A DNA stretch of 64,000 nucleotides from DASXUG01 sp036504995 (GCA_036504995.1 DASXUG010000015.1:62001-126000), one strand, 5' to 3'. Positions 52,956-62,775 are shown, counted from the first letter of the stretch. The notes: generated by a model not told the origin, from the sequence alone. Numbers and translations are program-made.

Positions 52956-54047
52956 ATGAAGATTAAAGAGAAGCATTACCGTAGCATCTGGTATAACTCT
53001 GAAGGGACTTATGTAGAGATTATCGATCAGACTTTATTGCCTCACACGTTTAAAGTTGAAGTGATTGATAGTCTGGAAAAAATGGTTACTGCCATTAAAA
53101 CTATGCAAGTGCGTGGTGCGCCTCTGATAGGTGCAGCAGCGGCGTACGGTTTGGTGCTTGCCATGCAAAAACAGCTAGATGACGATTGGTTAGCTTATGC
53201 TGCACAGGCTTTGTTAGATAGCCGCCCAACCGCAGTGAATCTACGTTGGGCTGTTGAGCGTATGTTAAAGCCATTGCGTAGTGCGTTGCCGAATCAACGC
53301 CTCGCCGTCGCCTTGCAGGAAGCTGCCAATATTTGCGATGAAGATGCTGTGCTGAATCAAACCATTGGTCAGCATGGCTTGCAGATTATTCAATCTATAT
53401 ACGCACAACAACCACACAAAACCATCAACATCCTCACGCATTGTAATGCTGGCTGGATTGCCACTGTAGATTACGGTACAGCACTATCGCCTATCTATGC
53501 GGCACACGATGCGGGCATTCCTGTGCATGTGTGGGTGGATGAAACGCGTCCGCGCAACCAAGGCGCCAGCCTTACCGCGTGGGAACTAGGTCAGCATGGC
53601 GTGCCGCATACTGTGATTGTAGATAACGCTGGGGGGCACTTAATGCAACATGGTGAAGTGGATATGGTGATTGTGGGGGCAGATCGCGTGACGCGCACTG
53701 GCGATGTGTGCAATAAAATTGGCACCTACCTAAAAGCGTTGGCGGCTTTTGATAATCACATTCCATTTTACGCCGCCGTACCAACGCCGACCATTGATTG
53801 GACGATAGCCGATGGCTTAAAAGAAATCCCCATTGAAGCACGCAATACAGATGAGGTGGCTTGGGTACAAGGACGCTTGCAAGATGGCAAGGTAGCGCAA
53901 GTGAATATTTTGCCAGAAGGAAGTGCGGCATTTAACCCCGCATTTGACGTGACGCCAGCACGCTTGGTTACCGCGATTATTACCGAAAATGGTGTGTTTT
54001 CACCCCACGCGCTGGAGGCAAATTTATATCATGATGCAGCAACGTGA
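52956..54047 (+). CDS. mtnA: S-methyl-5-thioribose-1-phosphate isomerase
   Basis: Encodes 363 residues. Converts 5-methylthioribose-1-phosphate to the ribulose form in methylthioadenosine salvage. Conserved motifs: QVRGAPLIGAAAAYG, NILTHCNAGW (catalytic cysteine, about residue 160), DETRPRNQGA and VGADRVTRTGD (catalytic aspartate about 240). The class II aldolase gene overlaps its end by 17 bases, so the two are coupled. Confidence 0.94.
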   Translation: MKIKEKHYRSIWYNSEGTYVEIIDQTLLPHTFKVEVIDSLEKMVTAIKTMQVRGAPLIGAAAAYGLVLAMQKQLDDDWLAYAAQALLDSRPTAVNLRWAVERMLKPLRSALPNQRLAVALQEAANICDEDAVLNQTIGQHGLQIIQSIYAQQPHKTINILTHCNAGWIATVDYGTALSPIYAAHDAGIPVHVWVDETRPRNQGASLTAWELGQHGVPHTVIVDNAGGHLMQHGEVDMVIVGADRVTRTGDVCNKIGTYLKALAAFDNHIPFYAAVPTPTIDWTIADGLKEIPIEARNTDEVAWVQGRLQDGKVAQVNILPEGSAAFNPAFDVTPARLVTAIITENGVFSPHALEANLYHDAAT

Positions 54048-54666
54048 GGCTTTATTGCAGGCGGCTTTAAAGCTTGCAGATTTCGGTTTGATGCGCGGAT
54101 CGGCGGGCAATGTGAGCGTGCGTGTTGATAATAGCCTCTTGATTACACCATCAGGCGCCTCCGTTCAGGAGATGCATGCCGAAGGGATGGTGCAGTTGGA
54201 TATGCATGGTTCAGTTATAGGCGAGGGTAGACCATCATCTGAGTGGCGTTTTCACCGAGATATTTATCAAGCTAGGCCAGAAGTCGGAGCGGTGGTACAT
54301 ACCCACAGCATGTTTGCGACTACGATAGCCTGTTTGAGAAAAGATATTCCCCCGTTTCATTATATGATTTCTTTAGCAGGCGGCAATACCATACGCTGCG
54401 CACCTTATGCCTTGTTTGGTACACAAGCTTTGTCAGATGCTGCTGTACAAGCACTGGCTGACCGAAATGCTTGCTTATTGGCGAATCACGGCATGATTGC
54501 GATTGGTCGTGACCTCGAGCATGCTTTAAAAGTCAGTGTTGAGGTAGAGACGCTGTGTGAGCAGTATTGGCGAGCCTTGCAAATTGGTGAGCCTGTTTTA
54601 TTAAGTGATGCTGAAATGCAAGCGGTACATGAGCAGTTTAAAGGTTATGGAAACTGGTCGAAGTAG
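54031..54666 (+). CDS. class II aldolase/adducin family protein
   Basis: Encodes 211 residues from the ATG at 54031, inside the end of mtnA; the frame is open further upstream but the family starts near MMQQREALLQAAL. Zinc ligands: VVHTHSMFA (two histidines, about residue 89) and ANHGMIAIG (third). Also GSAGNVSVR and PSSEWRFHRDIY. By context it should split 5-methylthioribulose-1-phosphate (or the deoxy analogue) to dihydroxyacetone phosphate and an aldehyde. MtnB dehydratase is the alternative. Confidence 0.82.
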   Translation: MMQQREALLQAALKLADFGLMRGSAGNVSVRVDNSLLITPSGASVQEMHAEGMVQLDMHGSVIGEGRPSSEWRFHRDIYQARPEVGAVVHTHSMFATTIACLRKDIPPFHYMISLAGGNTIRCAPYALFGTQALSDAAVQALADRNACLLANHGMIAIGRDLEHALKVSVEVETLCEQYWRALQIGEPVLLSDAEMQAVHEQFKGYGNWSK

Positions 54667-54701
54667 TCTGCTGCATAGCTGCTAAGAAAATATGGGTCAA
54701 T

Positions 54702-54728
54702 AAAAAAGGGAGCTTGGCTCCCTTTTTT
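54702..54728. terminator. bidirectional-looking hairpin terminator
   Basis: GGGAGC TTG GCTCCC stem flanked by A6 and T6, directly after the aldolase gene. A classical rho-independent terminator. Confidence 0.88.
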
Positions 54729-54783
54729 ATTGACCCACACACTAGTTCTTATCAATATAAGCTTAATAAAACCTTCGACACTT

Positions 54784-54810
54784 TGTCATGGCTGTGACAT
54801 TTTTCTGTCA
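54784..54810 (+). promoter_or_regulatory. Pho-box-like array
   Basis: TGTCA (54784), TGACA (54795) and TGTCA (54806) are exactly 11 bases apart with A/T-rich spacers, the arrangement of PhoB sites. It lies about 195 bases before the first PEP-CTERM gene. Confidence 0.55.
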
Positions 54811-55004
54811 TCAAATCGTTTTACTCTCCATTGGTAAAGCTTCTCTTTCGGGGTCTCATATGCTGATCACTTCACTTAAATATATTAGGTGTTAGGTTTT
54901 AGGCAATGTTAGAGAGTTTTGCATCAAGATTTTAAGACCACTCAAATAATACCAATAACTTATTAAAACTATATTTATTCAACCCAACAACTAAAGGAAT
55001 TCTC

Positions 55005-55691
55005 ATGAACAAAACATTACTGAGTGTCGCAGCTATTGTTGCCGCGACCCTTGCTGTTCCTGCTTACGCTGCAACTGCAATCAAAATTACAGAAGTTGCA
55101 CCTTGGAGCAGTGGTAACTCACCATTAGCAGCTGATTGGTTTGAGTTAACTAATACCAGCACAAGCGCAATTAACATCACTGGCTGGAAAATGGATGATA
55201 GCTCTAGTGCTTTTTCAACCTCTGTAGCATTAAATGGTATTACATCAATCGGCGCTGGTGAGTCTGTGATTTTTATTGAGTCAGCAACTTCACTAAGTGC
55301 TTCATTTAAAAGTTTGTGGTTTGGTGCAAATGCACCAGCTGGTTTGCAAGTTGGCTTCTACGATGGTACTGGAGCTGGTGTTGGTTTGAGTACAAGTGGT
55401 GATGGGGTGAGTATTTTTAATGCCAGTGGCGTATTGCAGGCTAAGGTAACTTTTGGCAATGCGGACGCTGCTGCTCCATGGCAAACTTTTGATAATGCTG
55501 CAGGTGCAGATAATGCAGCAATCTCAACATTAAGTGTTGTTGGTGCTAACGGAGCATTTACAGCTTCTGGTGCAAGTGAAGTCGGTTCGCCAGGTCGTAT
55601 AGCTGCTGCTGTTCCAGAGTCAGAAACATATGCAATGATGTTGGCTGGTTTGGCTGTATTCGGTGCATTTGCACGTAAACGTCAACAATAG
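55005..55691 (+). CDS. PEP-CTERM protein with lamin-tail-like domain
   Basis: Encodes 228 residues. Signal peptide (LLSVAAIVAATLAVPAYA), then a lamin-tail (LTD)-like domain (about 25-130; IKITEVAPWS, DWFELTNTSTSAINITGWKM), and a C-terminal PEP-CTERM anchor: VPESETYAMMLAGLAVFGAF then RKRQQ. PEP-CTERM proteins are sorted by exosortase to the cell surface. An AAAGGA ribosome site precedes the ATG. The next gene has the same sorting signal. Confidence 0.9.
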   Translation: MNKTLLSVAAIVAATLAVPAYAATAIKITEVAPWSSGNSPLAADWFELTNTSTSAINITGWKMDDSSSAFSTSVALNGITSIGAGESVIFIESATSLSASFKSLWFGANAPAGLQVGFYDGTGAGVGLSTSGDGVSIFNASGVLQAKVTFGNADAAAPWQTFDNAAGADNAAISTLSVVGANGAFTASGASEVGSPGRIAAAVPESETYAMMLAGLAVFGAFARKRQQ

Positions 55692-55711
55692 TTCGGAAAG
55701 ATTAATCTACC

Positions 55712-56779
55712 ATGAAACTCTCATATTTATTTATTGCTGTATCAGCATTTGCCGCCTCTGCTTCTGCGCAAGCGGGTTTTTTAGATAGTTACTCAGTATC
55801 TAATGCACAAGTTTACTCATTAGACGTTTTTAATGGCGTGACTCCAGAGTTAAAGTTGTCAGGTCTAGAAGGCTCAGCAGTGGCTTATGCAAAGGATCGT
55901 TATGACCGTACTACGGGTCAAATGGGTACTTTGTTTTTTGTAGGGGATGAAGGCACTGGCGTAATCGAAGTTTCTCGCACGGGTCAAACACTGAGCAGCA
56001 TGACTTTTGATTGGACCAACACTTCGAGTTCTAAGCACGATACAGAAGCACTTACGTACTTGGGTAATGGTCAATTGGTCGTTGGTGAAGAGCGCCTGCA
56101 AGATGCATATAAATTCACTTATGGTGCAAGTGTAACTACTGGCGGGGCAGGTAATGTTGACCTTGGCGTAGTGGCGTTAGGTGGGAGCAATGCTCAAGCA
56201 GTTTCATTCGGCCCAACCATTGGCAATATTGGTATTGAGGGGATTAGCTACGATCCACGAAATGGTGGTTTTATTACCGTAAAACAAGATGATCCTGCGC
56301 AATTAAGCATTTATAATGCGGGTGCTGTGTCATTTAACAATAGCGGTGTTGACGCCACGTTTGCCACGAGATTTACTGGCCCCAATAGCAACTCATCGGT
56401 ATTTGGTTTAGCAAGTCTTTCTGATGTACAAACATTATCACCTATTGACTCACTGATTGGCACGTCAACAGCGGATAATATTTTAGTATTGAGCTTAGAC
56501 TCACGTAAATTAATCGAGATTAATCGTGCGGGGGCTGTGTTGAGCTCACTCGATTTGTCGACACTGCTACCACATAATGCGATCGAAGGCTTGACGGTTG
56601 ATCAGTACGGTAATATTTACATGGTGGCTGAGCAAGTGCAAGATGGTACTCAGGTCGGCACAGTGCAATCTAAACTAATTATGCTGTCAGCACCAGTGCC
56701 TGAGGCAGATACATATGCCATGTTAATCGCTGGCTTAGGTGTGCTTGGCTTCACTATGCGCCGTCGTAATAACGGCTAA
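55712..56779 (+). CDS. PEP-CTERM phytase-like esterase protein
   Basis: Encodes 355 residues. Signal peptide (LFIAVSAFAASASAQA). The body resembles the esterase-like domain of phytase, a beta-propeller: LKLSGLEGSAVAYAK, HDTEALTYLGNGQLVVGEER, IGIEGISYDPRNGGF and NAIEGLTVDQYGNIY show the repeated EG(L/I)xxD blades. It ends with PEADTYAMLIAGLGVLGF and RRRNNG. It is 20 bases after the lamin-tail gene. With a Pho-box-like array upstream, a phosphorus-scavenging surface role is plausible. Confidence 0.86.
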   Translation: MKLSYLFIAVSAFAASASAQAGFLDSYSVSNAQVYSLDVFNGVTPELKLSGLEGSAVAYAKDRYDRTTGQMGTLFFVGDEGTGVIEVSRTGQTLSSMTFDWTNTSSSKHDTEALTYLGNGQLVVGEERLQDAYKFTYGASVTTGGAGNVDLGVVALGGSNAQAVSFGPTIGNIGIEGISYDPRNGGFITVKQDDPAQLSIYNAGAVSFNNSGVDATFATRFTGPNSNSSVFGLASLSDVQTLSPIDSLIGTSTADNILVLSLDSRKLIEINRAGAVLSSLDLSTLLPHNAIEGLTVDQYGNIYMVAEQVQDGTQVGTVQSKLIMLSAPVPEADTYAMLIAGLGVLGFTMRRRNNG

Positions 56780-56803
56780 ATTTGCGCTATGCAGGTTTTG
56801 TGA

Positions 56804-56829
56804 AAAACGGGGGCTTAGGTTCCCGTTTT
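56804..56829. terminator. bidirectional hairpin terminator
   Basis: AAAACGGG / CCCGTTTT stem with a ten-base loop, between convergent genes; A and T runs serve both directions. Confidence 0.82.
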
Positions 56830-58107
56830 TATTGAGTTCTCGATTTTTGGTTGACCATGATTCCACACCACTTTATTACGCCCAGACATTTTGGCCAGAT
56901 ACAAATGTTGGTCTGCCAGTTTTAATGTTTCATCTAAATCTTGTTTGAGTTCATAACTTGCGCCAATACTGACAGTGAATTTAATTTCTTGATCACCGTA
57001 ATGGATGCTGCTGTTTTCAAATATTTTTCTTAAGTTTTCCAATATTGATTGCGATTCACTGAAGTTTTTGGTGCTAAGGATAAAACCAAACTCTTCACCC
57101 CCTAAGCGTGCCGTGATGTGATCTCGCAAATGGTCATCAACTGTTGCGGCAACATGTTTTAGCGCTGCGTCACCAGCCTCGTGTCCATATGTGTCATTAA
57201 TTTTTTTAAATAAATCGATGTCGATAATGCCCACTACCATATGTTTCTTAAGTTTTATGGCCTCTTCGATGATAGGTGACCCGCACACGAAGAAGTAACG
57301 ACGATTGGGGATTTCAGTTAAAAAATCATAATCTGCAATATGTTGTACCTTTTCGATATATTCCAACATGGATAAGTTTTGATTCACACGGCAAGTGATT
57401 TCATCATAGGTATGAGGCTTGGAAATAAAGTCATTGGCGCCATGTTTTAAAAATTGAGCAGAAAGATTTTTTTGTAGCGAGCTTGAAATGCCGATAATGC
57501 ATAATTTGTTTTTGTCGCTGATTAAGCGCGCTTTGGCTGTAAAGGTTAATCCATCCATCACTGGCATTTCTGCATCCACTAATGCCAGTTTAATCTCAGG
57601 GTGCTTGCTCAAAATGGAGAGCGCTTCTTCACCATGTTTGGCATACATTACATTTAAAAATTGCTTTTCAAGATATGCCCCTGTCAGTTTTTTGACAGAT
57701 TCAGAATCATCCACAATAAGTACGGTAATATTGTGATTGAAATATAGCCTGCCTACTAAGTTAACTAAAAAATCGTAGGCGTTTATATTGTTTTTTAGTA
57801 CGTAGTCAATAACGCCTTTTGAGGTGAGTTGCTCATGTAAATCTTGGCTAAAATAACCCGAAATTGCAATCACAGGTTGTTGATGTTCGGCCAGTAAATC
57901 AATAATTTCGCCATTGCTTGCATCTGGCAAATTTAAATCACTAATCGCCAGAAAGAAAGGCTCTGAGGTAGACTCCAAAATAGCTTTTGCTTGTTGGTAG
58001 CTATTAGCCGTCAGCACTTCACAACCCCATTTGTCATGTAGCATCGCTTCAGTCATGGTGGCGATAGAGTGTTGATCTTCGATGAGCAGTATTCGACAAT
58101 CAGCCAT
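56815..58107 (-). CDS. REC-REC-GGDEF response regulator (diguanylate cyclase)
   Basis: Encodes 430 residues from the ATG at 58107. Two receiver domains: the first with ISDLNLPD (phospho-aspartate about 56) and VLKNN, the second with LVDAEMPVMDG (about 175) and ISKPH. Then a GGDEF domain with ARLGGEEFGFIL, the GGEEF form that is usually active. This is the PleD layout. No partner kinase gene is adjacent. Its end overlaps the terminator. Confidence 0.92.
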   Translation of the reverse strand: MADCRILLIEDQHSIATMTEAMLHDKWGCEVLTANSYQQAKAILESTSEPFFLAISDLNLPDASNGEIIDLLAEHQQPVIAISGYFSQDLHEQLTSKGVIDYVLKNNINAYDFLVNLVGRLYFNHNITVLIVDDSESVKKLTGAYLEKQFLNVMYAKHGEEALSILSKHPEIKLALVDAEMPVMDGLTFTAKARLISDKNKLCIIGISSSLQKNLSAQFLKHGANDFISKPHTYDEITCRVNQNLSMLEYIEKVQHIADYDFLTEIPNRRYFFVCGSPIIEEAIKLKKHMVVGIIDIDLFKKINDTYGHEAGDAALKHVAATVDDHLRDHITARLGGEEFGFILSTKNFSESQSILENLRKIFENSSIHYGDQEIKFTVSIGASYELKQDLDETLKLADQHLYLAKMSGRNKVVWNHGQPKIENSIKTGT

Positions 58108-58476
58108 GATGGCCTGTTTTGATTGTAATCTATGATTATTGCGGACAATCGACATAAGTTCTACTTGTAATATTTTATGAGGTCACGTAAGCGTGGCTAA
58201 TCATAATGTTAGTTGCGGTTATGTAAATGATAGCGTGGCCTAGGTAATCTCAAAATGAGAGAATAATGGGTAATAGTCCGCTAATTCCAAGCTTATGGTA
58301 AGTCGCATAAGAGATGAGTCATAAACAGTTTTATTTGGTTGGTGATTTTTTAATAAGTTGTAGGATATTTGTAGTTTGTTGTAATAAATTTGCAAATCAC
58401 CGCTTGCTTGAATTGTGGCAAGCTTGGCTTTGCAGTAAAATGGTTTCCCGTCCGCAATGTCCAAAAAGTGTTTTCA
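58108..58476. other. pyrG leader and upstream region
   Basis: No gene seen. The pyrG frame is open back to 58390, but the family starts at MTKYVFVTGG. A weak promoter, TTGTGG (58413-58418), 17 bases, TAAAAT (58436-58441), would give a short leader. Confidence 0.4.
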
Positions 58477-60120
58477 ATGACTAAATATGTATTCGTCACC
58501 GGCGGTGTAGTTTCTTCCTTAGGTAAAGGCATTGCAGCAGCTTCGCTGGGTGCTATCTTAGAATCGCGTGGTATTAAAGTTACCATGCTCAAACTAGACC
58601 CTTATATCAACGTAGACCCTGGCACCATGTCACCATTCCAGCATGGTGAGGTATTTGTGACCGATGATGGGGCAGAAACCGATCTTGATTTAGGCCACTA
58701 TGAGCGATTTATTTCGCAACGCATGGGTAAGCGCAACAATTTCACCACAGGCCAAATTTATGAAACCGTGATTAAAAAAGAACGTCGCGGCGAGTATTTG
58801 GGTAAAACTGTACAAGTGATTCCACATATTACCGATGAAATCAAAACCCACGTGAAGCGTGGTGCCGAAGGCGCCGATGTCGCCATTGTTGAAGTCGGCG
58901 GTACCGTGGGTGATATTGAATCCTTACCGTTCTTGGAAGCCATTCGTCAGATGGGCTTTGAAGAAGGCAAAACCAATGCCTGCTACATCCATTTAACCTT
59001 GTTGCCGTGGATTCCAACCGCGGGTGAGCTTAAAACCAAGCCTACTCAGCACTCAGTAAAAGAGTTGCGCGAGATTGGTATTCAACCAGATATTTTATTA
59101 TGCCGCGCAGATCGCCCTATCCCCGATGATGAGCGTAGAAAAATTGCGCTCTTCACCAATGTGGCGTCTGAAGCTGTTATTTCAGCGGTAGATGCTAATT
59201 CAATCTATGAAATTCCTATTTTATTGCACGATCAAATGCTCGATGAAATCGTCTGCCATAAGCTAGGCATCTTGGCGAAAGCGGCAGATTTAAGCGAGTG
59301 GAAAAAAATTGTCCACGCCTTAGCTAATCCGCAACATCAGGTCAATATTGCATTTGTTGGTAAATATGTCGATTTAACTGAGTCTTATAAATCGCTGACT
59401 GAGGCCTTGATTCACGCAGGTATTCATACCCAATCAAAAGTTAAAATTCATTATATCGATTCAGAAGATATTGAACGCGATGGCATTGATGCCCTCAAAA
59501 CTATGGACGCGATTTTAGTGCCAGGTGGCTTTGGTAAACGTGGTACAGAGGGCAAAATCGCTGCTATTCAATATGCCCGTGAGAGCAAAAAGCCGTATCT
59601 TGGCATCTGTCTCGGTATGCAGTTAGCGGTGATTGAGTTTGCGCGTAACGTCGCCAAATTAGAAAAAGCCAACAGTACTGAGTTTGACCCGGAAAGCCCG
59701 CATCACTTGGTTGGTTTAATCAACGAGTGGCAAACCGCTGATGGCAAGGTTGAGGTGCGTGATGCAGACTCGGACTTAGGCGGCACCATGCGCCTGGGTG
59801 CCCAACGCTGCCCAACTGTTGCTGATACTTTAGCCGCCAGCATTTACGGTAAAGAGGTGAATGAGCGCCATCGTCATCGTTATGAAGTGAATAACCATTA
59901 TGTTGAGCAGTTAAAAGCGTCAGGCTTGGTGATTTCTGCCCGTACACCCACTGAAGATCTGTGTGAAATGATAGAGTTGCCGCAGAATGTGCACCCTTGG
60001 TTTGTGGCATGTCAGTTCCACCCTGAGTTCACTTCCAACCCACGTGCAGGTCATCCATTGTTTACGGCTTATATCCGCGCAGCGCTAAAGTCTAAATTGA
60101 ATACGAAAGCAGCATCATGA
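58477..60120 (+). CDS. pyrG: CTP synthase
   Basis: Encodes 547 residues. Makes CTP from UTP with glutamine. N-terminal synthetase: TKYVFVTGGVVSSLGKG, LDPYINVDPGTMSPFQHGE. C-terminal glutaminase: GICLGMQLAVIEF with the catalytic cysteine, and FHPEF. It overlaps kdsA by four bases (ATGA) and heads the pyrG-kdsA-eno-ftsB group common in proteobacteria. Confidence 0.97.
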   Translation: MTKYVFVTGGVVSSLGKGIAAASLGAILESRGIKVTMLKLDPYINVDPGTMSPFQHGEVFVTDDGAETDLDLGHYERFISQRMGKRNNFTTGQIYETVIKKERRGEYLGKTVQVIPHITDEIKTHVKRGAEGADVAIVEVGGTVGDIESLPFLEAIRQMGFEEGKTNACYIHLTLLPWIPTAGELKTKPTQHSVKELREIGIQPDILLCRADRPIPDDERRKIALFTNVASEAVISAVDANSIYEIPILLHDQMLDEIVCHKLGILAKAADLSEWKKIVHALANPQHQVNIAFVGKYVDLTESYKSLTEALIHAGIHTQSKVKIHYIDSEDIERDGIDALKTMDAILVPGGFGKRGTEGKIAAIQYARESKKPYLGICLGMQLAVIEFARNVAKLEKANSTEFDPESPHHLVGLINEWQTADGKVEVRDADSDLGGTMRLGAQRCPTVADTLAASIYGKEVNERHRHRYEVNNHYVEQLKASGLVISARTPTEDLCEMIELPQNVHPWFVACQFHPEFTSNPRAGHPLFTAYIRAALKSKLNTKAAS

Positions 60121-60956
60121 AACTCTGTGGTTTTGAAGTTGGTCTAGAGCATCCGCTGTTTTTAATCGCTGGCCCATGCGTCATTGAATCAAAGCAAATG
60201 GCGATTGATACCGCAGGCCAGTTGAAAGAAATTGCGGCAGCGGTGGGTGTCCCGTTTATTTATAAATCTTCTTACGATAAGGCGAACCGCAGCTCTAACA
60301 AGACATTTCGCGGTTTCGGTATGGAAGAAGGCTTAAAGATTTTAGACGAAGTACGTGCGCAAATTGGCGTACCCATTTTGACTGACGTACATACTGAAGA
60401 GCAAGTGCCCCATGTGGCTGCAGTGGTAGATGTCTTGCAAACACCAGCTTTCTTGTGTCGCCAGACAGACTTTATTACTGCGGTGGCGACTTGTGGTAAA
60501 CCTGTGAATATTAAAAAAGGCCAGTTTTTAGCGCCTGGTGATATGCGCCAAGTGGTGCAAAAAGCCAAAGAAGCTAATGGCGGTGCCGATACGATTATGG
60601 TGTGCGAGCGCGGTGCCTCATTCGGCTATAACACGCTGGTTTCAGATATGCGCGGTTTAGCGATTATGCGTGAGACCAACTGTCCAGTCGTGTTTGATGC
60701 TACACACTCAGTGCAACAACCTGGCGGCCAAGGCGACAAAAGCGGCGGTCAACGCGAGTTTGTGCCTGTATTAGCGCGTGCTGCGGTGGCAAGTGGCATT
60801 GCGGGCTTGTTTATGGAAACCCATCCAGACCCAGCCAAAGCAATGTCAGATGGGCCTAATGCTTGGCCATTACACAAAATGCAAGATTTGCTGCATTTGC
60901 TAGTAGATTTAGATAAACTTGTTAAAAAAGCAGGCTTCATCGAGCAAACCTTGTAA
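60117..60956 (+). CDS. kdsA: 3-deoxy-8-phosphooctulonate synthase
   Basis: Encodes 279 residues. Condenses phosphoenolpyruvate and arabinose-5-phosphate to KDO-8-phosphate for lipopolysaccharide. Motifs: FLIAGPCVIES, SSYDKANRSS, TDVHTEEQ and FDATHSVQQPGG. Coupled to pyrG. Confidence 0.97.
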   Translation: MKLCGFEVGLEHPLFLIAGPCVIESKQMAIDTAGQLKEIAAAVGVPFIYKSSYDKANRSSNKTFRGFGMEEGLKILDEVRAQIGVPILTDVHTEEQVPHVAAVVDVLQTPAFLCRQTDFITAVATCGKPVNIKKGQFLAPGDMRQVVQKAKEANGGADTIMVCERGASFGYNTLVSDMRGLAIMRETNCPVVFDATHSVQQPGGQGDKSGGQREFVPVLARAAVASGIAGLFMETHPDPAKAMSDGPNAWPLHKMQDLLHLLVDLDKLVKKAGFIEQTL

Positions 60957-61027
60957 TGCCTTGTAGGTAATCGTTTTATCTAATATTTAGTTAATTTTTC
61001 TTTTAGTTTATATTTTAAGGATTAAAC

Positions 61028-62314
61028 ATGAGTGCAATTGTAGACATTATTGCCCGCGAAATTATGGATTCACGCGGTAACCCAACGGTAGAAGCTGATG
61101 TATTGCTTGAAAGTGGTGTGATTGGTCGCGCTGCAGTGCCATCAGGTGCTTCAACAGGTGCTAAGGAAGCAATGGAGTTACGCGATGGCGATAGCAGCCG
61201 CTATTTAGGTAAAGGCGTGTTAAAAGCCGTTGAGCATGTCAATACTGAAATTACAGAAGCGATTATCGGTTTAGATTGCGAAGAGCAAAGCTTTATCGAT
61301 AAAACATTGATCGAGTTAGATGGTACAGAAAACAAAGACCGCCTGGGCGCCAATGCAATCTTAGCCGTTTCACTCGCTTGCGCACGTGCAGCGGCAGAAG
61401 AAAGCGGCTTGCCTTTATACCGTTACTTAGGCGGTTCTGGTTTTATGCAATTGCCAACGCCAATGATGAACATCATCAACGGTGGCGCGCACGCAGATAA
61501 CTCTGTGGATATGCAAGAGTTTATGATTATTCCAGCAGGCTTGCCAAGTTTCCGTGAGGCGCTACGTTGCGGTGCAGAAGTGTTTCATCAACTGAAAAAG
61601 ACACTGCATAAAAAAGGCTTGGCAACTACCGTGGGTGACGAAGGTGGTTTTGCCCCTAATTTGCCTTCAAACGAAGCCGCAATTCAATTGATCTTAGAAG
61701 CAATTTCAGCAGCTGGCTACGAGCCAGGTAAAGACGTTTACTTAGGCCTAGATTGTGCAAGTACCGAATTTTATAAAGACGGTAAATACCACTTGGAGTC
61801 AGAAGGCGTATCACTCACCTCTGCACAATTTACCGACTACCTAGCTACTTGGTGCGACAAATACCCTATCATCACCATTGAAGATGGTATGGGTGAGTTT
61901 GACTGGGATGGTTGGGATATTCTGACCAAGCGCCTAGGCAAAACAACACAATTGGTAGGTGATGACTTGTTCGTAACTAACCCCAAAATCCTGCGTGAAG
62001 GCATCCAACGCGGTGTGGCAAACTCTGTATTGATTAAAGTAAACCAAATCGGTACCTTAACTGAGACTTTCCAAACCATCGAAATGGCAAAACGTGCGGG
62101 TTATACCGCTGTGGTTTCACATCGCTCTGGTGAAACAGAAGATACGACTATTGCTGATATTTCAGTGGCTACCAATGCGTTACAAATCAAAACTGGCTCA
62201 CTCTGTCGCTCTGAGCGCGTAGCTAAATACAATCAACTGCTACGTATCGAAGAAGAGTTGGGCGATGCAACTAGCTACGCTGGTCTTGACGCGTTTTACA
62301 ATATCAAACGCTAA
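61028..62314 (+). CDS. eno: enolase
   Basis: Encodes 428 residues. Converts 2-phosphoglycerate to phosphoenolpyruvate. Motifs: IMDSRGNPTVEADV, VPSGASTGAKEA, IEDGMGEFDWDGW, LIKVNQIGTLTE and SHRSGETEDTTIAD. A 71-base gap after kdsA has an AAGGA ribosome site. Confidence 0.98.
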   Translation: MSAIVDIIAREIMDSRGNPTVEADVLLESGVIGRAAVPSGASTGAKEAMELRDGDSSRYLGKGVLKAVEHVNTEITEAIIGLDCEEQSFIDKTLIELDGTENKDRLGANAILAVSLACARAAAEESGLPLYRYLGGSGFMQLPTPMMNIINGGAHADNSVDMQEFMIIPAGLPSFREALRCGAEVFHQLKKTLHKKGLATTVGDEGGFAPNLPSNEAAIQLILEAISAAGYEPGKDVYLGLDCASTEFYKDGKYHLESEGVSLTSAQFTDYLATWCDKYPIITIEDGMGEFDWDGWDILTKRLGKTTQLVGDDLFVTNPKILREGIQRGVANSVLIKVNQIGTLTETFQTIEMAKRAGYTAVVSHRSGETEDTTIADISVATNALQIKTGSLCRSERVAKYNQLLRIEEELGDATSYAGLDAFYNIKR

Positions 62315-62347
62315 GTCTATTGTTGAGCATATAGATTAGGTGGCATT

Positions 62348-62701
62348 TTGAAAGCCCTCACCCTGATATTTGTCACCCTCATTGCCCTGCTACAGTACCC
62401 GCTGTGGTTGGGCAAAGGTAGCTGGTTGCGGGTGTGGGATTTAAACCGCCTAATTTCTGAGCAAAAAGACAAAAATACGCAATTAAAAGCAAGAAATGAC
62501 ACCGTAGATGCAGAAGTGCGCGATCTAAAGCATGGCTTTGCCGCCATCGAAGAGCGTGCACGCAGCGAGCTGGGGATGGTCAAGCAAGACGAAGTGTTTT
62601 ATCAAGTGGTTGAAAATACAGTGATGGATAAGTCTGCGCCTAATCCGTCTAATAATGCAGTGCCTCAGACGCAGAATCAGGTGATTTCAGTGCCTCATTA
62701 G
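62348..62701 (+). CDS. ftsB: cell division protein FtsB
   Basis: Encodes 117 residues from a TTG. One N-terminal membrane helix (LIFVTLIALLQYPLWLG), then a coiled coil (LNRLISEQKDKNTQLKARND) and the conserved GFAAIEERARSELGMVKQDE. Partner of FtsL and FtsQ in the divisome. Its place after eno is conserved. Confidence 0.9.
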   Translation: MKALTLIFVTLIALLQYPLWLGKGSWLRVWDLNRLISEQKDKNTQLKARNDTVDAEVRDLKHGFAAIEERARSELGMVKQDEVFYQVVENTVMDKSAPNPSNNAVPQTQNQVISVPH

Positions 62702-62775
62702 TTGTGGTATTCACCCAGTTTGTCAGCAAACGTAAGGTGTGCAAGATAAAACGCTTTGCGCCCTAGGTGCGGCGC

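Noticed and set aside
54885..54905. GTTAGG-like core sites before the PEP-CTERM genes
   Set aside because: They lack paired arms and an opposite core box; chance occurrence.
58390..58476. Longer pyrG start
   Set aside because: CTP synthases start at MTKYVFVTGG; the extension is not family-like.
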